Assembly (NCBI GenBank): GCA_900660155.1
Contig: CABFPE010000282.1
Location: 471,560 to 535,559, forward strand
DNA: 64,000 bases
Direction of reading: 5' to 3'
From: Hofstenia miamia
Lineage: Eukaryota > Xenacoelomorpha > Acoela > Hofsteniidae
Part shown: positions 1 to 10,798 of the stretch, piece after piece
How the letters are laid out: the number at the start of each line of letters is the position of its first letter
How positions within the stretch are numbered: position 1 is the stretch's first letter
The notes under the pieces: generated by a model
What the model was told of the DNA's origin: nothing
Seen by the model: only the letters and a program-made list of their open reading frames with translations
Databases searched by the model: none
Program-made: the position numbers and the translations under genes

Positions 1-429
1 GTTTTCAATTGGTTGAAGTTGGGGAGTGTCCTTTAGATTCATGTCTGTATCCACATACTGAATCTTGAGTTTTCAAGACAAGTTATGGCAATATTTCCGT
101 CGTGGCACTAAGCCCAATTTGGCCAAAACTAATACTTTTCGTCATTTTGACACTAATCAATGGCACCGTCGGGACTTTTCACTTGCATCCACTTTACTGC
201 TGGTCGACCTGATCTTTCTAACCTCTCTACATGTCCTTTTTCTTCATCCAAATTATCCTGAATTTTTTATCTAAGATTTCTTTCCTTGGAATATTGCTCT
301 AACTGCAGTCCTCATGCGCTTGCAAAATTTTTTTATGATAATTGAAAAATGTAGTGGGAATATTATGTTGTCAAAATATGAAATAGATTGCAATTTGAAT
401 ATTTCTTAATGCAGTGTGCCCAAATATGT
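1..429. other. Non-coding start of the window
   Basis: No gene, repeat or RNA is recognised here. A 69-codon open stretch at 65-274 has no motif, no splice context and no relative elsewhere in the window, so I treat it as chance. Confidence 0.4.
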
Positions 430-453
430 TAGCGTTACCATATGGTAACGCTA
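430..453. repeat. Perfect 24-bp palindrome
   Basis: The half-site TAGCGTTACCAT is followed immediately by its reverse complement, with no spacer and no mismatch. It lies about 100 bases upstream of the inverted duplication that starts at 556. It could be a dimeric protein-binding site or a short hairpin; its function is unknown. Confidence 0.8.
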
Positions 454-555
454 GGATAATTCAGGTTAATACATATTTAGGATAGTGTAAGTAGTAGAAG
501 GACTATTTTCCTAATTGAAATGTCTAATTTTTGATGGTAACCCATTAGTTTCTTC

Positions 556-895
556 ATGACGCAACTTGATATATTTCAGTATACAACCTGACATGATTTA
601 AACCTGTTTAATCCTGATGTCGAAAGATGAAGGGATTTTATAAAAGCAAAAGCCTCATTTTCATTTAGTTTACGCTGTGTTTCAATGCAAACATCAGTTT
701 GAGGTAGTAACATATTCTAAATAAACAATATGTCTACAAAATTATATTTAGATTGCGTTAACTAAAGACGTAATGTATGTGAAAACTACTTTTCCATGTG
801 AACAAAAATTAATACGTTACAACAAAATTTTGACACTTATTTTTGTGTCCATCTAGAGAATAATGTGCAAATATTACAAAGTTTAAAAATTTTCG

Positions 896-942
<47 letters not shown>
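556..942 (+). repeat. Arm 1 of a long inverted duplication
   Basis: This segment, ending in a TA microsatellite, is the near-perfect reverse complement of 14302-14662, the sequence just after the N gap. I saw only one or two base differences over about 360 bp. It contains the last codons of a P450 relic (about 750-777). The two arms enclose P450 gene 1. It may be a real inverted duplication or a scaffolding artefact, because arm 2 abuts the gap. Confidence 0.85.
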
Positions 943-945
<3 letters not shown>

Positions 946-1455
946 TAATGACCGAATTTTGAACAAGCGTAGGAAATGTTATCAAAAATAATATGTGCAT
1001 CATTAAAAGAGAAAGAAACTGTGAATCACAATTGATGATGATGATTTAAGTTGTTTGCAAAGGATTATCTTGAAATATTTCAAAATTTCCTTTATAAACT
1101 GCAGTTTGAAATAATTAATTCCATTTTTTAAGCACAAAGTTGCATAGTGGAAGTATTTTGCAAACTTTATTGATGTTTTAAATTTTCTAAAAGGTAAAAT
1201 CTTTAAAATAATTCACTCACTTACAGCAGAAATGATGGCGTAATGCAATACTTTAGAAACATCTTGTAATGTGTGTTTAAAATGTATTTCTAGTAGCTAA
1301 TATTTAATAATTCAAAAGCTATTTTATACGTTATTAAATTTGCGAATATAAACCATTATAACTCACTGCTGATTTCGTGATTGCTTCAGATGTAGTAACT
1401 CTTCGTTAGGGACTCTTAGCCTTAGGATGTCATATATTGTACTGGAATGACATTA
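720..1455 (+). pseudogene. Relic of a P450 3' end plus its 3' flank
   Basis: Around 750-777 the sequence matches the last codons of the two nearby P450 genes: a Tyr-Lys-Ile-x-Phe-Arg-Leu-Arg reading, then TAA in the context GCGTTAACTAAA. Downstream, 1205-1370 resembles the 3' flank of gene 1 (around 7716-7790). The stretch near 1420-1455 matches the reverse complement of the gene 2 3' flank (around 20185-20215), including a shared CCTTAGGATGTCATATA. So this is the 3' end and flank of a further P450 copy, without its body. A TA microsatellite (898-942) interrupts it. Confidence 0.6.
898..942. repeat. TA microsatellite
   Basis: About 22 TA units. The Ile-Tyr runs in open frames through it are meaningless. 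A shorter tract at 14302-14322 sits at the matching place in the inverted copy. Confidence 0.95.
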
Positions 1456-1957
1456 AAAAGGCTCGTGAATATAAATATAATATGTTTTATTATTTACGTC
1501 ACTACACCTTTGCCTAATTCTCTGTTGATGATTTCCAAGTTATTACTAAAGAGCTCCTAAGATTTGAGGCACGTGCAAAATTACATTTATTCTTAAATTT
1601 CTTCAATTTATTTCAATTGCGTAAAAAATCTTTTTCAAAACCATTTTTTGGCAAAAAATTAATGTTTATGATATTGATATCAAATTTGCCTTTAATAGCA
1701 ATTGGATTTTGATATTTGGAGCTGTTATAACGCCCTTGTTTTCCATATCTTTAATCCTCATCGAATGTTTCTTTATCAATAATTTCACAAATATATTATT
1801 ATATTATTGACATGCGCTTGCTCAATATTGATTGACACTGTAATTTAACTTAATGTACGCCATCTAGGGAACAACGTGCACAATCACTTATAATGGTTTG
1901 CACAGTTTTGAAGTTTTGCTTGTTTTAGCAAAGTGCCAAACTTATATTATTAAGGCA
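1456..1957. promoter_or_regulatory. Upstream region of P450 gene 1 with a shared motif
   Basis: At 1821-1841 is CTCAATATTGATTGACACTG plus T. A near-identical block lies upstream of P450 gene 2 (minus strand, 22426-22406), and a shorter AATATTGACAC lies upstream of P450 gene 3 (minus strand, 53641-53631). Conservation between paralogues suggests a promoter or core regulatory element, although it may simply be shared ancestry of the flank. Nothing else is recognised here. Confidence 0.4.
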
Positions 1958-2989
1958 ATGGCAACTTTCGACTATGCCAAATTTACCAACAAATTAGAAT
2001 GGGAGGAGATTATTCGAGACAAGCGAAATTGGTACATATTTTTTGCTAGCGCTGGCATTGCCTACCTTGCTTTCAAGATTATTAAGAATAGACGGTACAC
2101 ATTGCCACCAGGTCCAACTCCCCTACCATTGTTCGGAAATCTTCTGCAACTAAGGTGATGGATTTTTACTAATTAAATTAAACGGCTTTTCAAATTGAGA
2201 ATGAAAATAATAATCAAAAACTGGCATCCACGAGTTGCTTAATCATAGATGCCCCATTTAAAATTTATTCCTAGCAAAAGTAGTGACCTATTTTTGTACA
2301 ATTTGCATTTTTTCTTAAATAAACTAAACTGTTTTTGCAAAACAACTGGAAATGTTAAACAATGCAAGAATATATTCAATGTATATTTGATTAAAAATAA
2401 CACTAATGGTAATTTAGGGACTTTTCAGGCTTATCCATGGGGCAGAGTTTTGATCCCCACTTTCAGTGAGGATCACATTGACACAATATATATATATGAA
2501 AATAATTCGAGCTAAATTTTCTGATGTCAAAATTGAAGTTCTAAGAAAAACGGCAAATTTAAGATGGTGTAATTTTAAATAATTGAAGAGCTGACCATCC
2601 AAATCCCCCACTTAAGTGAAAATCCACCCCATTGTGTTTTCAGGAGCATCTCTTTTTAAAACTAGAATGTCTAAAACTAGAGGGCATTGCATTATGTGGA
2701 TTATTTGTAAATTCATTATCATTTTCTTCATCAAACTTAGACTATGTCTAAAATATCCAGTTAATGCAAACATTTGCATGGCGAATTGATGAAACGTATG
2801 CTAAACCTGCTACTTTTCAAGATCACAATCATATTAATAGTCCAACGAATGGGATTTTACTTTCTTTACTTACATTGCTTAAAAATACCGCAGTAACTAG
2901 TTTTTTAGTGAATTTGTAAATAAAACAATTCCGGGGTCAGATTTTTTTAAATAGAGGCAAAACAGACAAGTTTATGACGATGAATTTTT

Positions 2990-3080
2990 ATGTCCTACTC
3001 AACATGCTGTGTTGTGTACCCAAAAAAATTACAATTTCACACAACAATGTTGTGTTGTGGACACAACACACAACAGCAAG
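2990..3080. repeat. Small hairpin-forming GT/AC-rich inverted repeat
   Basis: TGCTGTGTTGTGT near 3005 is answered by ACACAACACACAACAGCA near 3060-3078, with further GTTGTG/CACAAC complementarity between. It lies in the intron of P450 gene 1. No function is assigned. Confidence 0.5.
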
Positions 3081-6000
3081 CCTGAAAATTTCACAAGAAT
3101 AGTATGCTCAATTTAAACTCTGTTCACCCCTCAACCATGAATGATAATTGTTAGTAAAAAGCACAAATATGGTCGCAAAATCACTTGCAAATGCTTTCAC
3201 ATTTGTTCGATGTACAATTTGCTGCATTTGAAGTAGGTCATACATTGAAAATCACTATTTTAATGGGACTTCTACGTATAATAAATTTAACAAACCAAAC
3301 GAAAACCAACTATCACAATAGAATCTGGACAATACAGATTTCAGAAGTTATACTGAAAAGTGAATGTACTTATTGCAATAAGAAATTCTTCTGAATTTGA
3401 AGAGTACTTATTTATACTTAAATATAGAACTATAACCTGTTCGCTACATTTGCTTATGACGAGAGACCACAATTATTCCTCAAATCAGATATTTAAGTAT
3501 CTTTTGCTACATATAAAAGGAGAATATCAATATTAAGCACAGTAATTCGTATTCAACAAAATTGGCGCTTACTGTACAAAACTCGTCAGAAATGCAATAT
3601 TATTATTTTGATTAGATTTGATGAGGCAAAAGAAAAACCAATTCGCAACCATGTTGAAAAAAATCAAACTTCATTTAGCCATACTACATATATATTAAGT
3701 GCAGAGTAGCATATAAATCGAATTTCGAAATTCGAGTCTTCTCTACGCACATAGACCTATCAATATCATAATTGTAAAGTCACTGCAAATAATCACCTGT
3801 TTTCCAAGTACGAAATAATACATTTTAGCAGTTACATTTGTAATTTGCTAATATGTGTAATTGATCATTATTGTATATTGACAACGCATTAAGCCATCAA
3901 TGCTGATGTTATTAAATTACTGAATGGAAGATCTGACAAATTTCATTTGAATAATGTGTGAAGGTTGCTTACCAACTTGAAATAGCAACCTAATGAAGTT
4001 TAAATATAACTTTTACGAACGACTAGAAAATGATACTAGTAAGGATCATTTGATAGACAATAACGCTCAATCCAATGGACTCTGGAGAATTTTTGTAGTA
4101 ATGTTTTTAAAATAGAAAATTTTATTATTTTTTTCAATTATGCAAACATACCCAGCACTATTCAATATTAAATCAACTAAATTAGGGCCGACTCGGCTTG
4201 AATTGAAATCTATTAATACTTAATTTTCGAGTTTGGTCGAGTATACACATAGCCCTAACTTAAGCCGACCAATATTACTGAATCGATGATTTTGTTGTAT
4301 TTGTGAAAAATCCATGTTGAAATTCAATTTAGTTCTCTAAAGTAAATATTTGTTGATTCCGAATTATTCTTGAGATCTATAAAAAAAGCAATAGATTCAT
4401 CTCGACATTTAAGCTTATTAAACTAGAAAGCTGAAGGCATTGAAATCATTAAAATTTCACTCGTGTTATAATTGCATACAATCGGCAAGAAGACAGTAAG
4501 TGTTTGTACGCAATATCACTTATTTGTTCTGATCATGTGAATCAGCGTAATGATTACATTTTCATTAAAAATAATTTAAGCAACAATAATATTTTAACTG
4601 AGCTTTTGAAAAATTAGTACAATAAATTATGTCATTGCAATTTTGAAGTAAAATTTCTAACTTGATTTGATATGTATATGTATATGTATGTGAACATGTA
4701 TATATTTCGTGAAATTCTTAAAAGTTTCCGAAAGTCATATTGCGGTGTTGCACGCAAATGATTACTCTCCTGATCAGGAGCAGATCTAAAAATTTATATC
4801 TTTACGTGATATTTTTTCATTCTATATTTTTTTCTATGCGTTATGCTAATAATTTTTAAGATCTTTAGTTCGGACTTATTGCTATTTAGCTTAAGTTTCT
4901 TTGAATTACGCTTAGAAATACGTAAACTTGTCTACTGTAGAATATTTTATATTTACACACCAATATTACTACATCTATTGGACTAAAATTAATTGTGCTA
5001 AAATTTTGCATTATTTATCAAACTGAATAGTGAATGGACATATTTGCCATAATTTTGTTTAATGGTTGTAGCATGATAGCAAATATTTAATCAAATTGTT
5101 CACGGGCTCGTACTGATATTGTCTCATGCTATTGGTTAACGAGGTCATATCGTAAAAACTCTATTTCTATACCACTATCATTGAGAATCGCTAGAAGACT
5201 TTGTTTGAAATCTGGCAAAAGGAAAAGATTAATATATTGATTCAATTTTACTGCATTATTTCTATAATTTCAAAGAGAACACTACTTTGATCTGTCAATG
5301 GCCAATCTTTAGCATACATTTTTTCCCTAGCACTTATTGTAGTTTCAAATTTGCCGAATATAGGTAAAGAGAAAAAAGCTGGGGGTTATTTTGTCATGAG
5401 GACTGTGTCACTATAGCTTTTTAATTTAAAAATTTGTTCTAATGAACTTAAATTTCTACAATGACATATTTCATAAAGAATGATTATTTTATCTAGTCTA
5501 TAAATCTTTTCATTCGAAAATAACAAGCTACTTGTTGTAGCATAGCTTTGGTAAAATATTTCTTTTGAATTTAATCACAGTTTATGAAAATATATCAATA
5601 ATTTCAAGAGTCAATATTCTCAACGAATCAGTACTTGAAGAACTGAATCATCTTTGTTGATGATTAAATTTCTATATATGAATGAAATGACATTTTTTAG
5701 GCTTGGGATCTAAGCGTCTATTATTAAAACAAGACACTGAAAGGATGGATATGATGTAAATCACAAATATTACTAGGTTGCTAACTAAAATGGGCAATTA
5801 TGTTGTGATAAAATCTGAAGAATTATTGCAAAATATTTAAAATTTCAGAAATTCTTAAGAAATTACTACAAAATTGATAAGATTGAAAAGAAAAATTAGC
5901 AGGTAGTGAGTGACTTCAGAAGTGTCTTCTCTTGGATCATTATTTTTCAGAATCTGAAAGAGGAAATTTTTGTTTTTTTCAAAATATGCTGAGTTCTTCA

Positions 6001-6631
6001 TCCAACATGGTTATATAGTTGTCCTTGTTCCTCATAACAAACGTCTTTCGGGAAACAAGACAAGGTATAAATAGAAGGTGATGCAAAAAGAATACTGGAG
6101 AAATACAGAAATAGAAGGTTAATCCTAGAAACAGTCAAAGTCCCGGTAGTTCTTGGAGCAGCAAGTATAAAAAAAGAAAATGTGGAGGTGTTGCTATTAT
6201 AGAATAAGGGAGGGCGATAGTAAAGAAGCCAACACTGCTACCTAAGTATATAAGAAATGCATTATAGAATTTTAATAATGTCGAATTATTAAAATATTAT
6301 ATTTAGGAACTCCGACAGGCTTTACAAAGTTGCAATTGATTATTCGAAGACATATAATTCCGAAATAGTTAAGTTGGACTTCGGATTCATGGGCTGTGCT
6401 GTGATAATTAACGGTTATGAAACTTTCAAAAAAGCAATGTTAGAAAACCTAGATCTCGTTTCAGACAGAGCACTGACATTCACTCTTGATATAGCCACTC
6501 GAGGAGGAAAAGACGTAGCATCCTCACAAGTGTCTGAAACGTGGAAGCAACAAAGAAAACTAGGATATCAAGCCTTTAAAATGATTGCCGAAGGAGATTT
6601 AATCTCTAAATTTTGTGCAATTGCGGTTGAG

Positions 6632-6878
6632 CCAACAGATAATCATGATGAAGTGGTTTAAAACAATATCAATCTGATGAGCTTGGGAGGCAGTAGACCT
6701 TCCAAATTCGCATTGAATGTAGCACGTACACTTTGGAAGACTAATGGAATTGAAGAGGGCATGGTAAGCCCTAAAAAGGCTGGAAGTCGTTCTGCCCTAT
6801 CTCCTGAACGATCAGCATTATTTAAGCGTATATTTTCCAAATAAGTTACTTTGTTATATACTGATAGTCTTTATTAAT
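6632..6878 (+). pseudogene. BEN-domain-like fragment replacing part of P450 gene 1
   Basis: The P450 reading frame runs into foreign sequence after Cys-Ala-Ile-Ala-Val-Glu. It hits TAA at 6659-6661, then continues in the same frame to TAA at 6841-6843. The readable part contains SRPSKFALNVARTLW and, further on, SALSPERSALFKRIF. This order (P-S-K-F-x-x-x-x-A-R-x-L-W/F, a loop, then a L-S/D-P-E-x-x-x-x-F helix) resembles the C-terminal half of BEN domains, which bind DNA or chromatin. P450 homology resumes near 6879. This is motif reading only. A transposon-carried or retrocopied fragment is the simplest source. Confidence 0.4.
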
Positions 6879-7664
6879 ATGCGGATTGTGAACATGATCA
6901 TCAAATTTAAGAAGATCATAATGTCGAGCTATAAGTACCATGAAGAAACGTATAACAGTAATGAAATCCGGAATATATCTGATGCAATAGTTAAAGTAAG
7001 ATGTATGAAAAATGATATTGATGAATATCTAGATGACGAATACATAATGTTTCTAATTTTCGACATTTTCAGTGCTGGAACAGATACCACAATCGATATC
7101 TTAAATTGGATGCTCATTTATGCTGTCAGATACCCAGAGATCCAAAACAAAGTCTACTCTGAAATTAAATCAGTTATTCCTTCTGGTGACTATCCAAACT
7201 ATTTTGATAAAGACCGACTCCCATATTGTGTCGCTTTTATGAATGAGCTGCTTCGTTTAGCGACGATTGCACCCTTTGCAGTTCCTCATAAACCTAAAAT
7301 CGATTGCAAACTAACTGGGTATGACATTCCAAAGGAATTTATGGTTTTTCCAAATTTATATGCAATCCACAGAGATCCAAAATATTGGGAAAACCCTAAC
7401 GAGTTCATCCCTGAAAGATTTATTGATGAGAGCGGCAATGTTAGTCACATACGTGATAGCTACTTTCCCTTTGGTGCTGGAAGACGTGTTTGCTTAGGTG
7501 AGAGCATTGCTAGACCACTACTTTTCAATTTCCTTACCAATCTGTTGTTTACTTTTGAATTTTATGTTCCAGAGGGAAGCCTAATTCCAACTCTCTTTGG
7601 AATCGAGAACCAACTAACATATGTTCCAGATGATGACTACAAGATATCATTTAGATTGCGTTAA

Positions 7665-10600
7665 CTAAATTTGTACGTGGGGTACTGAAATGTGTGTGAA
7701 AGGAACTGTTTCTGAAATATATTTCTACTAGCTATTATTTTATACATTATTAAGTTTAAGATTAATGATCACTATAATTCATACCCGACGGATCTAAAAT
7801 TTACCTCTTAAGCCATTATTAAATACTTTTTGCTTAATAAATCTCAACGAATATAGATAAAATAAAAGGATGACCTTAAGCAAATTTTTCTCCTCAAATG
7901 AAGTCAAAACTTTGCTTTACATGAAAATTATTTACTATGCTTAAGTGCCACTTTATGTCAGCCGATTTGTTTTTCAATAATATCATCTTTGATGTGCAGT
8001 AAACATAATTTTACAAAAATATAATAATTCTGATTTTACTGAGGAACAAGCAGAAGTAAATTCAAATTATTGCCATTCACGATGCAGGAAAAGTTTAAGT
8101 ACATAAGATCTAAATGTCATCCAGTTTAGACTAAAACATAAAATTGAGGCATGCAGATACAATCTTAAGAATATTCTAGTACTGATTACCAGTAGTAAGC
8201 TCAATTTGAGCTTTTTGCGTAAACATGCAAACAGAGTTAGGTTTTGAATTACTAAAAAATTTTTGCAGTGACAACTTCAGTATTCGGTAAACTAACTTGT
8301 TTTTCAAGACAAGTTAATTCATATATTTCGTTTCGACGCCATTACCAAAATTTTGATTTTCCCACTTCCATTTGTTTTTATCAATGTTCATTCATTTGAA
8401 AGAAGCTAATGCACTTACCTAAATAGCATTTTGAAATAATTTCTGTGTATAGGAGTGAGTGTACCTAACTCAATGCTTAATCTCCTGAAATACTCGACAC
8501 AGTGCTATCGGCTATAGCAGCCTGACTCTATGTGGATCTAATTTTACACAATGTAGACCATGACATTTCTGGCAAAAAAACCGCTGACAGGGTTGTTGGG
8601 ACTATATGCACAAATTCATTTATACAGAATTATTATGATGCTAAAAACTTGAAAATTGATTTAGAAGAATATCGGCAGACCTAATTTCAAGTTTGGCAAG
8701 ATGACGCATCAATATGAAATTTACCTGAATTCGTTGAGAAACACATGTTATGCAATTTGTGCTAACAATGTTGTCTCAGTCGCTAGAGAATTTAGCAAGC
8801 TTTGACTATGCTGTTTTTTTTAAATATCAAATTTAATCTGTTCTATTTGGCAAATCAATAGGCCTATAAGTTATCATGAAAAGTTAGATTCAGCTATACA
8901 AACAGGGCTTCTATTGGGCCGTCAACGAACATTTAAGACAGCGCAAAACCTAATAGATGACAAAGATTTGAAATCAATTTTTCTTATTTTATGCATAATA
9001 TAAACACAAATCTAAATATTGAAAAGTGTATCAGATGTAGGCATTAGTAAACTAATGTATATTTGAATCAAATGGCATAAAAATTTGAGAAGTTGCATGA
9101 AAAACAAATCATTGGAATCCTAATATAATAATAGAACTTACAATATTTGGAAACCATAAAATACCATAACGGAATGCTTAATTTAAATTCAAATGAAGTA
9201 TTTTTCTTTTACCTTTTTAAAGACAATTACATACATTTAAAAAGTTGCAGTATGAGCAATGTTTTTTGAAATATACATGTTATATACAATTTTTTTTATA
9301 TTATTGATTACAGTGTGAAATATTTTCCCAAATAAATTACCTTTTAATGCCAGGAAAAGCAAAAATACATTTCTCAAGACCCATGTAATATAAGAGAATG
9401 AAAATGTTGCTAACCAAAATGATGAATCAAATTTAACTAATTTAAATATGATTTAAAGAAGTTGTTTTTTTACTACAGTATGTGATTTGTGGGAGAAAAA
9501 TTCCCAATCCTTAATTAATTAGGAGTAGGTAGTTTATTTTCATAAGGATTATTGTAAACAATTATTTCATTTTTTCTCTTGTATATGATACTAGAAATAT
9601 ATGGCAATTTGATTCTATTTTCTGTCATTCTTCTTCTGTTGATTCATCAAACTTCATATTTTCCCAGATTTTCATTTTCCACTAAATCATTTTCAAATCA
9701 ATTGTTTTTGTTTGAAAATAGATCAATCATGATTTTTGGGTCAATCATGATTTTTTGTGCCAGTGCTAGATAATCTAGTTTTGAGCTCATGATTTTCCTG
9801 GTTCTCTTCTAATAACACTATGCAGGATGCAATTTTTACGAGCATAGTAATCTAGAGAATTTTTCATGAACAATTCAAAAATCAATCTTATTGTGAAACA
9901 TTATTTACCATTTTGTCTGTGTGGATCTCATGGTCCTGGCTGTACTCATTGGTCTTCAGACAAGCTACATAAAATGTGGTTGCCTATTCCGTCACTCAGA
10001 TTAATATTACATACACAGAGAATAGCCAGGGCGTTCTGACTTTGTGATTAGTGAAGGAAATGTGATCTACAACCTACTAGCGAATTTTGAAGCTTTAACT
10101 AATGATTAACTAGTCATAGCCAACATCAAACAGTAATTTCCCAAGATGTTGGTTAGATCTGGGATCAGAAAGCTCTTGATGGATGCAGTGCATAGGATGC
10201 TTTCAGACAAGTAACTGAAAGATTTCTTGGCAACTACAAAGATCATTATTATGAAGAATTTGGCAACTCTATAATCAAAAACTATCTTTTTTGATTTTAA
10301 TTTTCAATTCCCTTTAAATTTAGTAAATGGATTCAGATCATAATAAAAAAATGATTAGTGTTTAAATTTTTGTTGCTTCTTGTGCACACAATATTAATGT
10401 GTATTACGAATAATGCTCAATCTATAGAGAAACGCTTAAGTTTTCGAGCTACTTAAGCACTCAATATTTTTTTGTTGATTGAGTAATGAAATTTGATATT
10501 AAATATAATAGTCATCCAATTATAAATACTTACAAATTTCAAAAATAAAAATATCAATTAAATCTCATTCAAAATGATAGGATTCACTAATTTTGGAATC

Positions 10601-10754
10601 TACAATATTGGAGGCAGTCTTATTCTTATACTCTACATATGTCCTAAGCCAGTGGTATAAATGAAACATAAATCAAAATTATAAATGTATCTATGTAGAA
10701 ATACAAAACTAACATACTGGTATTTTATTATCATTATTCAAAATATGCATATAC

Positions 10755-10757
<3 letters not shown>
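7665..10757. other. 3' flank of P450 gene 1 and non-coding DNA
   Basis: An AATAAA at 7836-7841 is a plausible polyadenylation signal about 170 bases after the stop. The first 130 bases are related to 1285-1370. Beyond that the region is AT-rich with only short chance open frames; no gene, RNA or repeat family is recognised. Confidence 0.4.

Positions 10758-10758
<1 letters not shown>

Positions 10759-10796
<38 letters not shown>
10759..10796. repeat. TA microsatellite
   Basis: About 18 TA units, giving a spurious Ile-Tyr run in the overlapping open frame. Confidence 0.9.

Positions 10797-10798
<2 letters not shown>

Larger units (their letters stand above)
1958..7664 (+). pseudogene. Cytochrome P450 (CYP2-clan-like), gene 1, disrupted
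   Basis: P450s are haem-thiolate monooxygenases that use NADPH-P450 reductase; this type sits in the ER membrane. Exon 1 (1958-2154, phase 2, donor AAG|GTGATG) encodes an N-terminal anchor and a PPGPTPLP hinge. I chose the ATG at 1958 because the start of gene 2 aligns there (MTTFDNTKLSNALEW against MATFDYAKFTNKLEW). Exon 2 (6307-7664, acceptor TTTAG|G) has the C-helix WKQQRK, I-helix AGTDT, K-helix ELLR, PERF and haem loop FGAGRRVCLG. Between about 6632 and 6878, roughly 80 codons present in gene 2 are replaced by unrelated sequence with stops at 6659 and 6841, after which the frame changes. Both ends are well conserved, so the damage looks recent, or it is a haplotype or assembly chimera. 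The intron (2155-6306) holds no recognised gene. Confidence 0.85.

Noticed and set aside
65-274. 69-codon open frame at the window start
   Set aside because: No motif, no splice signals, no relative in the window.
809-1003. Open frame with a long Ile-Tyr run
   Set aside because: It is a translated TA microsatellite.
1898-1957. N-terminal extension of P450 gene 1 upstream of 1958
   Set aside because: It would need a TTG start. The ATG at 1958 aligns with the start of gene 2.
6658-6840. Minus-strand frame opposite the BEN-like segment
   Set aside because: The plus strand carries the domain-like pattern in the P450 frame; the minus frame is its shadow.
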